From NCBI GenBank assembly GCA_022825885.1, contig JAJDVY010000042.1, positions 56,845 through 120,844 of the forward strand: a stretch of 64,000 nt of DNA, in the 5' to 3' direction. Each line of letters opens with the position of its first letter. Position 1 is the first letter of the stretch. This stretch comes from Nitrospirales bacterium. Its GTDB lineage: Bacteria > Nitrospirota > Nitrospiria > Nitrospirales > UBA8639. The notes under the pieces are model-generated. The model was given only the letters and a program-made list of their open reading frames with translations. It had not been told where the DNA came from and searched no databases. Made by a program: the position numbers and the translations under genes. Positions 8,898 to 19,042 of the stretch are shown here, in pieces.

Positions 8898-10139
8898 TTA
8901 GAAGAGGTTCAGGACCCAACTTTTCATACGGCCAAACACTCCTCCCAACCCATTGCCGGTTTTCCTGCTCCCGCCGACGAACTCGAACTCCTGGCCCATT
9001 CGATGCGCATGCAAGATCAAGCCAACCCCCGTGGAAAACATGGGATTATTCACAATATCACGCAAACCACCCACGCCGAAGGGGACACCGCGCCTGCCCG
9101 GCAGGCCCAAGACAAGTTCGGCCGCGTCCGGCATACCTTCCAACATCGACGTCCCTCCGGTGATGACGACTCCCGCAGCCAGTTTGCCTTCATAACCCGA
9201 CCGGTAAATTTCCCGCAGGACCAATTCAAAGATTTCCTCCACCCGCGGTTGAATGATTTCGACAATTTCCCGCCGGCTCATGGAGTGCGATGGACGGCCA
9301 CCGACGCTCGGGACCTCGACAACTTCCATCTCTTTCACCATACTGACGAGAGACGATCCGTAACGGACTTTGATTTTTTCCGCGTCGGCAAGCGACGTGC
9401 GCAACCCGATTTGCAGGTCGGTGGTCAGATGCTGACCGCCGACCGGCAACACCGCCGAGTGACAAATCGTCCCATCGGAGAAAATGGCCAAATCGGAGGT
9501 TCCGCCGCCGAGGTCGACCATGACAATCCCCAACCTTTTCTCCTCGTCCGTGAGCACGGCCTCACTTGAGGCCAGTGGCTGCAACACGATGTCGACCACG
9601 TCGAGCCCGGCACGATTGACGCATTTCATGAGATTCTTGGCCGACGTCATCGCCCCGGTGACGATGTGCACGTCGACTTCCAACCGCGTCCCGGAAATGC
9701 CGACCGGCTCTTGAATGCCTTCCTGGTCATCGACGATAAACTCTCGAGGCAGGACGTGCAGCACCCGCCGGTCCGGCGGCACCACGGCGGCGGCCTTCGC
9801 CGTCTCAATGGCTCGATACACGTCGGCGCGAAACACCTCATTCCGCTTGAGCGCAACCACGCCCTTTGCCGTCTGACTAAAAATATGGCTTCCGGCGATG
9901 CCAATGTACACCGAGTTGATTTGGACAGCCGCCATCAATTCGGCTTCTTCGACCGCCTTCTTGATCGACTCCACGGTACTGTCGATATTGACGACGACGC
10001 CTTTCCGAAGCCCCCGGGACGGACTTGAGCCCACGCCGATGATGTTGACCCCTTCGCCGGGCGTCACCTGTGCCACGATGGCGCATATCTTGGTTGTCCC
10101 AATATCAAGCCCGACAACAATGTGTTCTTTTTTCGCCAT
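8898..10139 (-). CDS. ftsA: Cell division protein FtsA
   Basis: FtsA is the actin-like protein that tethers FtsZ to the membrane. It shows the actin/Hsp70 phosphate 1 motif VGLDIGTTKICAIV near the N-terminus, the 1C (SHS2) region after it, phosphate 2 MVDLGGGTSDLAIF, and VITGGTSMLEG late. It closes with a C-terminal amphipathic membrane-targeting helix (GRMKSWVLNLF). I chose the ATG at 10139 (413 residues), which has GGTGAG upstream; a GTG at 10151 overlapping the ftsQ stop is the alternative. Confidence 0.97.
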   Translation of the reverse strand: MAKKEHIVVGLDIGTTKICAIVAQVTPGEGVNIIGVGSSPSRGLRKGVVVNIDSTVESIKKAVEEAELMAAVQINSVYIGIAGSHIFSQTAKGVVALKRNEVFRADVYRAIETAKAAAVVPPDRRVLHVLPREFIVDDQEGIQEPVGISGTRLEVDVHIVTGAMTSAKNLMKCVNRAGLDVVDIVLQPLASSEAVLTDEEKRLGIVMVDLGGGTSDLAIFSDGTICHSAVLPVGGQHLTTDLQIGLRTSLADAEKIKVRYGSSLVSMVKEMEVVEVPSVGGRPSHSMSRREIVEIIQPRVEEIFELVLREIYRSGYEGKLAAGVVITGGTSMLEGMPDAAELVLGLPGRRGVPFGVGGLRDIVNNPMFSTGVGLILHAHRMGQEFEFVGGSRKTGNGLGGVFGRMKSWVLNLF

Positions 10140-10147
10140 GAGCTTAC

Positions 10148-10909
10148 TCACCCTTTCTTACGAACGATCACCTTGCCGGCAAACCGCAAATCAATCTCAT
10201 ACGTTCCTTGACGGAAGCGTTCTCGAAGTGACGGCTCCACTTCGAGATACGGCTGCCACATGTCTTGAAATTCGTTGTTGACCAGAAAAACCAACCCGTC
10301 GATTTTTCCGACCATGAACCGTGCATCACGCAAATCGACGCTCACGGCAAGGCCAACGTGGCGCTGCAGGTGTGTGGCGAAACGGAGCCCTTTCCGGGCC
10401 TGAGCCTGCGTCTCGGGATCTCCGTCCAAAATCTTTACCGCTGAAAGCCCCATCAGTTCGGGCAACGTCCCCGCCGGCATGTCCGGCGCAAGGGACAACA
10501 CAACTCCTTCGTTATCCAAAAACAACGTGCCTCCCGCGTGCTGAACCAACGCAGCCGGCTTTCGCTCAACCACGATGACCGTCAAGGTGTCAGGCAGGAC
10601 TCGCCCAACCGACGCAGACGCCACGGCAGGATGCGCCTCGACTCTCTGTTCCAACATCGCGAGGTCTACTGAAAGCAACGAACGATCATCGGGTAAATCC
10701 AACAGCGAAAGCACAGTTCGGCGGTCGAGCCGGCCGGTACCGGAAATGGAGACGCGCTCAATGGACAACAACCCGGCCACGGCCGATGGAATCCACTGAT
10801 ACCCCATCATGCCGAGGGTCACCAGGATGCCCAGCAACCCGCCCTGCATCACGCGGGTCCACCGCCTTCGCGACGACGCCTGCCGGCGTGATCGGTTCTC
10901 GCGGATCAT
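10148..10909 (-). CDS. ftsQ: Cell division protein FtsQ
   Basis: FtsQ is a bitopic divisome protein that links early and late division proteins. It has a short, very basic cytoplasmic tail (ENRSRRQASSRRRW), one transmembrane helix (LLGILVTLGMMGYQWI), a POTRA domain (IERVSISGTGRLDRRTVLSLL to VERKPAALV) and a C-terminal beta domain. The ATG at 10909 overlaps the ddl stop by 4 bp (ATGA) and has GGGAGG upstream, giving 253 residues. A TTG at 10942 would add 11 residues. Its place between ddl and ftsA is canonical. Confidence 0.93.
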   Translation of the reverse strand: MIRENRSRRQASSRRRWTRVMQGGLLGILVTLGMMGYQWIPSAVAGLLSIERVSISGTGRLDRRTVLSLLDLPDDRSLLSVDLAMLEQRVEAHPAVASASVGRVLPDTLTVIVVERKPAALVQHAGGTLFLDNEGVVLSLAPDMPAGTLPELMGLSAVKILDGDPETQAQARKGLRFATHLQRHVGLAVSVDLRDARFMVGKIDGLVFLVNNEFQDMWQPYLEVEPSLRERFRQGTYEIDLRFAGKVIVRKKG

Positions 10910-11859
10910 GCGAGTGCGTTCCTCCCTTTCGTTGTCCTCCAATTCGATTGCCGCGTCAGACCGGACTGTAAAATCCGTTCCGTCAGCGAATCGTAATCAA
11001 GCCCGGCCTGGGCCGCGGACATGGGCAACAAGCTCCTCCGGGTCATCCCGGGGATCGTATTGATTTCCAAAAAAACGGGGCGGCCGTACCTGTTGAGCCG
11101 GAAGTCGACTCTGGCTGCGCCCGCACAGCCCAACACCCGGTAGGCCCGCACCGCCAAGGCTTTCACCCGTTGCTCCTGGCCCATGGTGACGGAGGCCGGG
11201 CAGAGGTACCGTGTTTCGGTCTTCTCATATTTGGCGGCATAATCATAGAATGCATTGGGCGCGACAATCTCGACCAGGGGTAAGGCTTCGCCGTCCAACA
11301 CGGACACGGCAATTTCACGACCGTCGATAAACGATTCCACGAGGACTTCATGATCACGTTCAAAAGCCTGTCTCAGGGCGCTCTGCCACTGCGAGGGTCT
11401 TCGCACGACCGATACGCCCACCGTGGAACCCTCGTTCGCGGGTTTGACGACCACGGGGCACGACAGGCTCGACGGCATGGCCCTGTTGCCGGTCCGCTGC
11501 ATGACGACCCCGGGTGCGACAGGAACCCCGTGCATTCGCACGAAAGCCTTGGTGACCGGCTTATTCATGCCCATGGCGCTGGCTTGAACTCCGGAGCCGG
11601 TATAGGGAATACCCATGACCTCCAACAGGCCCTGCACCGTGCCGTCCTCCCCGCCCCGACCATGCAGGGCGAGAAAGGCCAATTGTACCCGGCGCGCCCG
11701 CAGCTTCCGCGGCAGGGAGACGTCCACGTCGATGCGTGTGGCGGTATACCCTTTGCGAACCAACGCGGCATAGACCTCCTGCCCGGTCTTCAAGGAAATA
11801 TCGCGCTCAGCCGATTGTCCTCCCATGAGAACTCCTATATGGGCTGAGGTTAATGGCAT
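10906..11859 (-). CDS. ddl: D-alanine--D-alanine ligase
   Basis: This ATP-grasp enzyme makes the D-Ala-D-Ala dipeptide for peptidoglycan. At 317 residues it is the usual DdlB size. It shows IGVLMGGQSAERDISL, FLALHGRGGEDGTVQGLLE, the serine loop GSGVQASAMGMNKP, the lysine strand PVVVKPANEGSTVGVSVV, and the metal ligands in ARVDFRLN and LEINTIPGMT. It begins 15 bases after the murB stop, and its own stop overlaps the ftsQ start. Confidence 0.96.
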   Translation of the reverse strand: MPLTSAHIGVLMGGQSAERDISLKTGQEVYAALVRKGYTATRIDVDVSLPRKLRARRVQLAFLALHGRGGEDGTVQGLLEVMGIPYTGSGVQASAMGMNKPVTKAFVRMHGVPVAPGVVMQRTGNRAMPSSLSCPVVVKPANEGSTVGVSVVRRPSQWQSALRQAFERDHEVLVESFIDGREIAVSVLDGEALPLVEIVAPNAFYDYAAKYEKTETRYLCPASVTMGQEQRVKALAVRAYRVLGCAGAARVDFRLNRYGRPVFLEINTIPGMTRRSLLPMSAAQAGLDYDSLTERILQSGLTRQSNWRTTKGRNALA

Positions 11860-11874
11860 CGGGGCACTCGCATC

Positions 11875-12822
11875 CTACCGTTCGCCCACCACTTTCCATT
11901 CCAACTCCAATGTGATGCCCGTTCGCTGAAACACTTCCCGTTGAATCGTTTCGATGAGTTGGAGCACGTCTGTGGCACGCGCCTGTCCGAGATTGACGAT
12001 AAAATTGGCATGTTTGCTCGACACTTCCGCATCCCCCACCCGACACCCCTTCAGACCGGCTTCCTCAATAAGCCTGCCTGCCGTGGTTCCCTGGGGATTC
12101 TTGAAAACCGACCCGGCATTGGGTTGCGAAAGGGGTTGCGACTGCTTCCGATACTGCAAATACGACTTCGTGCGGGATTCAATGATTTCTCTGGAGGCCG
12201 GGGTGAGACGAAGCCATGCACCCACCACAACCCCTTCGGGCAGGCTGACTGAGCGGTACGTAAACGCCACGGAGTCCGCAGCATAGGTCACCAACCGGCC
12301 ATCGGGATCAACCATTTGAATGGCGTCCAGACAGTCTTGCATTTCTCCCAGCTTCGTGCCGGCATTCATCACGACCGCGCCCCCAACGGTCCCGGGTATG
12401 CCAGCCGCCCACTCGAGACCCGATAACCCGTGATGCACGGCAAAGCCCAGCAGAACCGGCATCCGCGCACCGGCTTCGGCAAACACGAGCCGAGGGTCCT
12501 CCAGCTCAATGGCTGCCAAATTGGGGAAACTCAAGACGATGCCCCGAATGCCGCCGTCCCGCACTAACAGGTTCGTGCCCCCCAACACCATGATGGGAAT
12601 CCGGGCCGCATGCGCTTGACGAACGATCCGGCACACGTCATGCACGTCTTCCGGACTCACTAACGCGTCGGCCGGCCCCCCGATGCACAGCGACGTCAAC
12701 TCTGCCAATGGCGCGTCAAACACGACTTCTCCGCGAAGCCCCGACAGGGCCGTTTTCAAATCATGATGGTTTGACACGGTCAACACGTCTCCTGCTCCCA
12801 AGCCGTCCACCCCGCGTCTCAC
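11875..12822 (-). CDS. murB: UDP-N-acetylmuramate dehydrogenase (UDP-N-acetylenolpyruvoylglucosamine reductase)
   Basis: This FAD enzyme reduces UDP-GlcNAc-enolpyruvate to UDP-MurNAc. The FAD domain has [48 protein letters not shown] and VTYRS-type elements, and the late catalytic segment [20 protein letters not shown] supplies the serine general acid. The [15 protein letters not shown] form is typical of type IIb/short MurB proteins. I start it at GTG 12822, which overlaps the murC stop by 4 bp (GTGA) and has GGAG five bases upstream, giving 315 residues. An ATG does not occur at a better place. Confidence 0.94.
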   Translation of the reverse strand: MRRGVDGLGAGDVLTVSNHHDLKTALSGLRGEVVFDAPLAELTSLCIGGPADALVSPEDVHDVCRIVRQAHAARIPIMVLGGTNLLVRDGGIRGIVLSFPNLAAIELEDPRLVFAEAGARMPVLLGFAVHHGLSGLEWAAGIPGTVGGAVVMNAGTKLGEMQDCLDAIQMVDPDGRLVTYAADSVAFTYRSVSLPEGVVVGAWLRLTPASREIIESRTKSYLQYRKQSQPLSQPNAGSVFKNPQGTTAGRLIEEAGLKGCRVGDAEVSSKHANFIVNLGQARATDVLQLIETIQREVFQRTGITLELEWKVVGER

Positions 12823-14195
12823 AGTGACTCCAACAATTCGACTCCCACCTTCCACACGTCTCCGGCGCCCAGCGTGAGGACCGTATCACCGGATCGAAGT
12901 TCCGAGACCATTCGACCGAGCAACTCGTCCTGTTTCTCCGCCCAATGGACGGCCGGGTGTCCCATGGTCCGAATCCGTTCGGCCAGGATTTCCCCGGACA
13001 CGCCGTCGACCGACGTTTCGCCCGCCGCATAAATCGGCATCACGTACAGGACGTCAGCTTGCTCAAAGGCTTTCGCAAATTCATCCAACAGATCGTGCGT
13101 CCGGCTGTACCGATGAGGTTGAAAGATGACCACCAACCGCCCCGACCATACGGCTCTGGCCGCCTCCAGCGTCACCCGGATTTCCGTCGGGTGATGACCG
13201 TAATCGTCCACGACCACGATGCCTTGCTTCTCGCCACGGATATGAAATCGCCGTTCGACACCGGAGAACGAGGCCACGCCGGCGCGAATCAAGTCCAATG
13301 AGACGTCCAGTTCCAACCCCACCCCGATCGCAGCCAACGCATTGGACACGTTGTGGACGCCCGGAATCATGAGTCGAAAAGGCCCCAATTTCTGTTCGCG
13401 AAACTGAACGCGAAAATTCGTGGTCTGTCCCTTGATTTCAATATCCGTGGCATACAAATCCGGCCTGGAGGAACCTGACGCTTCCCGACCATAGGTCACG
13501 TATCGCTTCTGAACCCGAGGCAGCATCTGTCGAAGAAACGCGTCATCCGCACACAAAATGGCGACGCCATAAAACGGCACTTTATTGACGAATTCCAAGA
13601 AGGCCGCTTTCAGTCGATCCATGGACCCATAGTGATCAATATGCTCCCGATCAATATTCGTCACCACCGCAATGGCGGGAGACAGTCGAAGGAACGACCC
13701 GTCACTTTCATCAGCCTCGGTAATGAGCAAGTCACTTCGCCCCAACCTGGCGTGGGTTCCCATGGCATTCACCTTCCCTCCCACGACGAACGTCGGATCG
13801 AGACCGGCATGCGCCAACACCGACGCGACAATGGACGTCGTCGTGGTTTTCCCGTGAGCCCCGGCAATCGCGACGCCGAATTTGAGCCGCATGAGTTCCG
13901 CCAACATTTCTGCCCGCGGGATCACCGGCACGACTCGCTGTTTCGCAGCCGCCACTTCCGGATTCGAGGCCTGAACGGCTGAAGAGATCACCACGACTTG
14001 CGCTCCTTCCACGTGGGACGCGTCATGCCCGATGGCAATGTGCCCTCCCAGGGTTTCCAACCGACGCGTATTCTCCGACGGAGCCACGTCGGACCCCGTG
14101 ACGTGATAGCCCAATGTCAACAACACTTCGGCAATGCCGCTCATCCCGCTTCCACCGATCCCCACAAGATGAATATGTCGAATCTTTCTAAACAC
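12819..14195 (-). CDS. murC: UDP-N-acetylmuramate--L-alanine ligase
   Basis: MurC adds L-alanine to UDP-MurNAc, the first amino acid of the stem peptide. It has the N-terminal Rossmann start HLVGIGGSGMSGIAEVLL, the ATP loop GAHGKTTTTSIVA, the central TEADESDGSFL and VVTNIDREHIDHYG, and the C-terminal VVDDYGHHPTEI and FQPHRYSRTHDLL. At 458 residues it is the normal length. The GTG start at 14195 lies inside the murG 3' end (8-bp overlap), implying translational coupling. Confidence 0.97.
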   Translation of the reverse strand: MFRKIRHIHLVGIGGSGMSGIAEVLLTLGYHVTGSDVAPSENTRRLETLGGHIAIGHDASHVEGAQVVVISSAVQASNPEVAAAKQRVVPVIPRAEMLAELMRLKFGVAIAGAHGKTTTTSIVASVLAHAGLDPTFVVGGKVNAMGTHARLGRSDLLITEADESDGSFLRLSPAIAVVTNIDREHIDHYGSMDRLKAAFLEFVNKVPFYGVAILCADDAFLRQMLPRVQKRYVTYGREASGSSRPDLYATDIEIKGQTTNFRVQFREQKLGPFRLMIPGVHNVSNALAAIGVGLELDVSLDLIRAGVASFSGVERRFHIRGEKQGIVVVDDYGHHPTEIRVTLEAARAVWSGRLVVIFQPHRYSRTHDLLDEFAKAFEQADVLYVMPIYAAGETSVDGVSGEILAERIRTMGHPAVHWAEKQDELLGRMVSELRSGDTVLTLGAGDVWKVGVELLESL

Positions 14196-15297
14196 CGTCC
14201 GTCATCGTCCTTTCGGGAGGACTTTGACTCAACAACCGAAAACACTCGTCGACCATGGCTTTGGCCGAACCGGTGCTTCGTAACCGCAGGCTTTGTCCTG
14301 CCATGTTTCGAACGCGGTCCGGGTGGTCCAGCAAACCCTCAATCTCTGCCGCCAACTTCGCGCCGGTCAGCGTTGGCTCCAGCAGTACGATGGCCGCCCC
14401 CGCCTGCTCCACAACGCGGGAGTTGGCTTCCTGATGATTATGCGTCGCCTCCGGAAAAGGAATGAGAATGGCAGGCTTGGCACAGGCGGCAATTTCCGAT
14501 AACGTCAGAGCCCCACACCGGCAGATCACCAGATCCGCCCGGCGGAGCGTGCCGGGCATATCCTCGACAAACGGCACGACCTCCGCCCTCACGTTCATTT
14601 GGCGATAGGCTTCGGCAACACGATCGAAGTCGTTCGCTCCGGACTGATGAATCACCGTGAGCCGGCTTCGAATCCTGGAAGAAACCTGAACCGCGTCGAG
14701 CACAATGGCGTTCATGGCTTGGGCGCCTTGACTGCCGCCACAGATCAACAGGGTGTCGATCCGGCCCGACCCGGGGCTCGGAGGCGGAGCGACAAACGCC
14801 CGTCGCAACGGGGTTCCCACCACTGCCACCTTATCGGCGCGAAAATAGGGTCTGGCTCGTTCGAACGAAATAAAGACTCGATCGGCCAAGGGTCCCAAGA
14901 CGCGGTTGGCGATGCCCGGCGTCGCGTTCAGTTCCACGATAGCTCGCGGGATTCTCAACAACCAGGCCGCGAAGACGACCGGAGGGCTTGTATAGCCACC
15001 GGTACCCACGACGAGCTTCGCTTGAGACGCGCGTAACAAGCGAAGACATTGCCACACCGCCCCGGGGATCAGCAGCAGCGCTTTGATCGAAGACCAGATC
15101 CCTCGACCCACCACTCCCTGTACTCGGAGGGTTTCCATCCGCCACGGCGTGCCGGCCATCATCGTCCGCTCGAGGGCTCGACCCGTCCCCACCAACGTCA
15201 CGGAGGTAGCGGCCGCCTGACGACAAAACTCTTCGGCCAACGCCAACGCCGGGTAAAAGTGTCCTCCCGTGCCACCTGCTGCAATCACCACGTTCAT
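14188..15297 (-). CDS. murG: Undecaprenyldiphospho-muramoylpentapeptide beta-N-acetylglucosaminyltransferase
   Basis: MurG (GT28) transfers GlcNAc to lipid I to make lipid II on the inner face of the membrane. The three G-loops are recognisable: AAGGTGGHFYPALALA at the N-terminus, VVGTGGYTSPPVVFAA, and CGGSQGAQAMNAIVLDA in the second domain. The UDP-GlcNAc site is DLVICRCGALTLSEIAACAKPAI with PFPEATHNHQEANS. The start overlaps the ftsW stop by 4 bp (ATGA). Confidence 0.97.
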   Translation of the reverse strand: MNVVIAAGGTGGHFYPALALAEEFCRQAAATSVTLVGTGRALERTMMAGTPWRMETLRVQGVVGRGIWSSIKALLLIPGAVWQCLRLLRASQAKLVVGTGGYTSPPVVFAAWLLRIPRAIVELNATPGIANRVLGPLADRVFISFERARPYFRADKVAVVGTPLRRAFVAPPPSPGSGRIDTLLICGGSQGAQAMNAIVLDAVQVSSRIRSRLTVIHQSGANDFDRVAEAYRQMNVRAEVVPFVEDMPGTLRRADLVICRCGALTLSEIAACAKPAILIPFPEATHNHQEANSRVVEQAGAAIVLLEPTLTGAKLAAEIEGLLDHPDRVRNMAGQSLRLRSTGSAKAMVDECFRLLSQSPPERTMTDGV

Positions 15298-16481
15298 CCC
15301 ATCCCGAACGAAGGAAGAGGCCGGTCCGTTGGACCAGCCCGGGAAATGCTCAAGAGAATGCCCATCGCCACCAGACTGACGATTAACGAAGAGCCCCCAT
15401 AACTTACGAATGGCAACGTCAATCCTTTCGTCGGCAACAAACCGGACACCACGCTCATGTTGATAAGCACCTGGATTCCGACCAACAGGGTCACCCCAGA
15501 GGCCAAATGGCGGCCAAAGGCATCGGGGGCCTGTCCTGCGATTTTGAACCCCTTGACGATCAGGATCGCGAATAAGGCGATCAGTAAACCCGTCCCGAGA
15601 AACCCGAGTTCCTCCCCAACCAGGGCCAGCACAAAATCCGTGTGCGCTTCAGGCAGAAAAAACAACTTTTGCCGCCCCTCGCCTAACCCCACGCCAAACC
15701 ACCCGCCGTTCCCCAACGCGACAAACGATTGCGTGAGTTGAAAGCCGGTATCGGCCGGATCCTTCCAGGGATCCCAAAAATTCAACAGCCGGCGACGGCG
15801 ATAATCGGACTGCATAATCAACGTGTAAGCCACGGCAAGCAGGACCAGGCCCAAGCCGAGAAGATGGGGAAGCCTGGCACCGCCCAAAAACAGCAGACCG
15901 AACAACAACAGCGTCAGGACCACGGCTGCACCCATATCGGGTTCGAGCAAGAGCAGTCCTGCAAACAGCCCGACGACCGCCATGGGAACCAACACCCCAC
16001 GAGTGAAGGTCACGAGGTCCTGCTCTTTTCTGACGAGAAACGAGGCCAAGTACAACACGATGGTCAGCTTGGCGATCTCTCCCGGTTGAATGGAAAACCC
16101 TGCCACACGAAACCATCGGCGGGCGCCATTCACCTGCGTGCCCAGGAAGGGGAGCAGGACCAGAACCAAGAGCACGAACGTCAGGACCAACCCATAGGGC
16201 GTGAGCGTTCTCCACACGTTGTAATCCCGTTGAGCCACCCAATGCAGGGCCACAAGCCCGGACAACAGCCAGAGGCTTTGCCGTTTCAAAAAAAACGTCG
16301 AATCTCCATACCGTGTTTCCGCCATCACGCCGCTTGCGCTGAACATGATAATCAGTCCAATGAGGGCCAACAGATACGTCACGATCAGGATGGTCCGGTC
16401 CATGGGACGCGAAGCCGTCTTGCCGGTGCCGACATTCCATGCCAAGGGGAGTTGAATCTTGTTGCCGCGAACGCGGGGCAT
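15294..16481 (-). CDS. ftsW: Peptidoglycan glycosyltransferase FtsW (SEDS family)
   Basis: FtsW polymerises septal glycan strands from lipid II together with FtsI. The 395-residue protein has about ten hydrophobic helices. SEDS landmarks include SASGVMAETRYGD near the N-terminus, the lipid-II-site region GDSTFFLKRQ, FSIQPGEIAKL, LLLEPDMGAAVVL (with the catalytic-type Asp), the SFVALGNGGWFGVGLGEG loop and PEAHTDFVLALVGEELGFLG. It ends in LPFVSYGGSSLIVS. GAGGTG precedes the ATG. It sits between murD and murG as usual. Confidence 0.96.
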   Translation of the reverse strand: MPRVRGNKIQLPLAWNVGTGKTASRPMDRTILIVTYLLALIGLIIMFSASGVMAETRYGDSTFFLKRQSLWLLSGLVALHWVAQRDYNVWRTLTPYGLVLTFVLLVLVLLPFLGTQVNGARRWFRVAGFSIQPGEIAKLTIVLYLASFLVRKEQDLVTFTRGVLVPMAVVGLFAGLLLLEPDMGAAVVLTLLLFGLLFLGGARLPHLLGLGLVLLAVAYTLIMQSDYRRRRLLNFWDPWKDPADTGFQLTQSFVALGNGGWFGVGLGEGRQKLFFLPEAHTDFVLALVGEELGFLGTGLLIALFAILIVKGFKIAGQAPDAFGRHLASGVTLLVGIQVLINMSVVSGLLPTKGLTLPFVSYGGSSLIVSLVAMGILLSISRAGPTDRPLPSFGMG

Positions 16482-16499
16482 TGTTGTTCACCTCATCCA

Positions 16500-17945
16500 T
16501 CAATCGCTCAAGGCATTCACCAAATCACGGAATTGCTGGCCTCGATCGCGATAATCCCGGAACATGTCAAAACTGGCACAGGCCGGAGAAAACAGCACCG
16601 CGTCACCCGGTACCGCAAGATCCGCAGCCAGGGCGACCCCCTCGGCCAGTGAAGAGACGCGGCTGATCGCCCCTACGCCGTCAATGGCCCGGGCAATGGT
16701 TTCCGCCGATTCTCCCAGCACGATACAGTGTTTGGCGTCCCGCTTGAGTGCGGCCTGCAAACGGCCGAACTCACCCTTTCCTTTCTCTTGGCCGCCCAGG
16801 ATGATGACGAAAGGCTGCCGGAGACTGCCGATGGCTTTCAGGGTGGCATCGACGTTCGTCCCTTTGGAGTCATTGATAAAGATCACGCCTCCTCGCTCAC
16901 GCACGACTTCACAAACGTGTGGCAGCCCTCGAAACGAGTGGACGGCCCTTCGCATACCCTCCGGGGAACACCCTCTGATCAAACCGACAGCGAGGGCGGC
17001 GAGAACGTTGGAAACGTTGTGAATCCCAGGAAGAGGAATCTCGCAAACCGGCATCAGTTCATCCTGCCGTCCGTTCCATCGAGTCATGATCGTGTCACCG
17101 GCCACCCACACGCCATTGGGCACTGCCTTGAACACGCTGAATTCGACAAGTCGACCGCGTAGCGAATCCCGAACGGACCGAACGAGCGACTCATCGGCGT
17201 TCAGGACGGCAAAATCCCCTGCGGTCTGATTCCGAAAGATGTTGGCTTTGGCCCCGGCATAGGCGGCAAAGGTCGGATGACGATCCAGATGATCCGGGGT
17301 GATATTGAGCAGCACCGCCACGTGCGGATGAAACCGGTCGATCGTCTCCAATTGAAAACTCGACAGCTCAGCGACGATTTCCCGAAAGGGAGCCGGTTCC
17401 TCCGGACCCACGCTTGCACGTTGCTGCATAACCAAAGCGGCTTCCGTCAATGGCGTCCCCAGGTTTCCCCCGACGAAAGGCGTGGCCCCGCATTCACGCA
17501 AGAGCGTTCCGAGCAGCGACACGACCGTGCTCTTGCCATTCGTTCCGGTGACTCCGATGACGGGGACGGACAAGAACCGCGAGGCTAATTCGACCTCACC
17601 GATTATGGGAACGCCTTGCCCTCGCACGGCGTCGAACGCTGCCAGGGCCGGAGAGACGCCCGGACTCACGACCACCAAGTCAACGGCTTCAAGCCCCTGC
17701 GCAAACCGTTCCCCGCCGAACGGGCGAACCGTCCGGACGTCGGATATCTCCATGGCCCATTCCGTTTCCGGTTTGTGATCAACCAGCGCCACCTTGGCTC
17801 CCAGCGCATCCAGCAACCGCGCCGCGGCCACGCCGCTTTTGCCTGCTCCGATCACGGCCACGGATTGTCCGGCAAGATCGGGAGTCCGGGGCCGTGGATT
17901 CATGCGATGCGTCCGTCGAGACATTTTCTCCAACGTCAATGGCAT
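16500..17945 (-). CDS. murD: UDP-N-acetylmuramoylalanine--D-glutamate ligase
   Basis: MurD adds D-glutamate to UDP-MurNAc-L-Ala. The sequence shows SVAVIGAGKSGVAAARLL, the ATP loop GVTGTNGKSTVVSLL, LSSFQLETIDRFHPHVAVLL, NITPDHLDRH, INDSKGTNVDATLKAI and the end LFSPACASFDMFRDYRDRG. The ATG at 17945 gives 481 residues, slightly longer than usual. Two further in-frame ATGs at 17924 and 17903 are possible starts because no convincing ribosome-binding site precedes 17945. Confidence 0.96.
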   Translation of the reverse strand: MPLTLEKMSRRTHRMNPRPRTPDLAGQSVAVIGAGKSGVAAARLLDALGAKVALVDHKPETEWAMEISDVRTVRPFGGERFAQGLEAVDLVVVSPGVSPALAAFDAVRGQGVPIIGEVELASRFLSVPVIGVTGTNGKSTVVSLLGTLLRECGATPFVGGNLGTPLTEAALVMQQRASVGPEEPAPFREIVAELSSFQLETIDRFHPHVAVLLNITPDHLDRHPTFAAYAGAKANIFRNQTAGDFAVLNADESLVRSVRDSLRGRLVEFSVFKAVPNGVWVAGDTIMTRWNGRQDELMPVCEIPLPGIHNVSNVLAALAVGLIRGCSPEGMRRAVHSFRGLPHVCEVVRERGGVIFINDSKGTNVDATLKAIGSLRQPFVIILGGQEKGKGEFGRLQAALKRDAKHCIVLGESAETIARAIDGVGAISRVSSLAEGVALAADLAVPGDAVLFSPACASFDMFRDYRDRGQQFRDLVNALSD

Positions 17946-17949
17946 GGCG

Positions 17950-19026
17950 TTAACGCAGTTTCAAGGTGCTGAGGCTCACCAGGCTCAGGAGAATCGCCAC
18001 GATCCATAATCGAACCACGACCTTGGGTTCTTCCCATCCTTTCATTTCAAAATGATGATGAATGGGCGCCATCAGAAAAAACCGTTTCCTGCGGGATTTA
18101 TAAAATAGCACCTGAAAGATGACCGACGCCGCTTCCATGACGAACACGCCGCCGACCAGGATCAGCAACAACTCATGCTTGCTGACCACGGCAACCGTGC
18201 CCAAGGCCGCGCCGAGGGGTAGGGACCCCACGTCCCCCATGAAGACCGACGCCGGGTACGTGTTGAACCACAGAAACCCGAGACTGGACCCAAAGACGGC
18301 CGCCATCAGGACGGACAATTCCCCGGCTCCCTCGATATAGGGGATCAGCAAATACTCCGACACCACTTTATTCCCGGCAGCATAGGCCACGACGGCGTAC
18401 GCCATCGATGCCACCATGACCGGGCCGATCGCCAACCCGTCCAATCCGTCCGTCAAATTCACGGCATTGGAGCAGCCTACGATGACCAGAATGGCGAACG
18501 GAATGTAGAGCGTCCCCAAGTCTGGCGTAAACGTCTTGAAAAACGGAACGCTGAGTTCCGTGGAATACCCGGGAGAGGTATAGAAAAACAGACCGATGCT
18601 CAAGGCAATGCCGATTTGCGCCGCGAACTTTTGGAGAACGGTCAACCCCTCCGAACGCTCCCGCGAAATTTTGATGTAGTCGTCGATAAACCCAACGAGC
18701 CCGAACCCCACGATGGACAACAGGACGATCCACACGTACAAATTGCGCACGTCCGCCCACAGTAACGTCGACAGCAACACGGCAAAAATTATGAGAATGC
18801 CTCCCATGGTGGGGGTGCCTTGCTTGGCCTGGTGGTGGCGCGGCCCCTCTTCCCGGATCCGTTGTCCCAACCGAAGCTGCTGCAATTTCCTGATCAGGGG
18901 CGGCGCCAAAAAAAACGCGACGACAAACGCGGTCAGCGCCGCGTAAATGATCCGAAAACTCAAATACCGGAACACGTTGAAAATCGCGATGTCCGTGTGC
19001 AGCGGGTACAACCACCAGTACAACAT
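17950..19026 (-). CDS. mraY: Phospho-N-acetylmuramoyl-pentapeptide-transferase
   Basis: MraY moves phospho-MurNAc-pentapeptide from UDP to undecaprenyl phosphate, making lipid I. The ten-helix protein has KQGTPTMGGILI, GFIDDYIKI (catalytic DD), NAVNLTDGLDGLAIG, FGSSLGFLWFNTYPASVFMGDVG split across one conserved loop, and MAPIHHHFEMKGW. The ATG at 19026 has AGGA eight bases upstream and matches the family start (MLYWWLYPL), giving 358 residues. The frame stays open to 19074 without homology. Confidence 0.97.
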   Translation of the reverse strand: MLYWWLYPLHTDIAIFNVFRYLSFRIIYAALTAFVVAFFLAPPLIRKLQQLRLGQRIREEGPRHHQAKQGTPTMGGILIIFAVLLSTLLWADVRNLYVWIVLLSIVGFGLVGFIDDYIKISRERSEGLTVLQKFAAQIGIALSIGLFFYTSPGYSTELSVPFFKTFTPDLGTLYIPFAILVIVGCSNAVNLTDGLDGLAIGPVMVASMAYAVVAYAAGNKVVSEYLLIPYIEGAGELSVLMAAVFGSSLGFLWFNTYPASVFMGDVGSLPLGAALGTVAVVSKHELLLILVGGVFVMEAASVIFQVLFYKSRRKRFFLMAPIHHHFEMKGWEEPKVVVRLWIVAILLSLVSLSTLKLR

Positions 19027-19042
19027 AGGCCTTGTCCTGTCT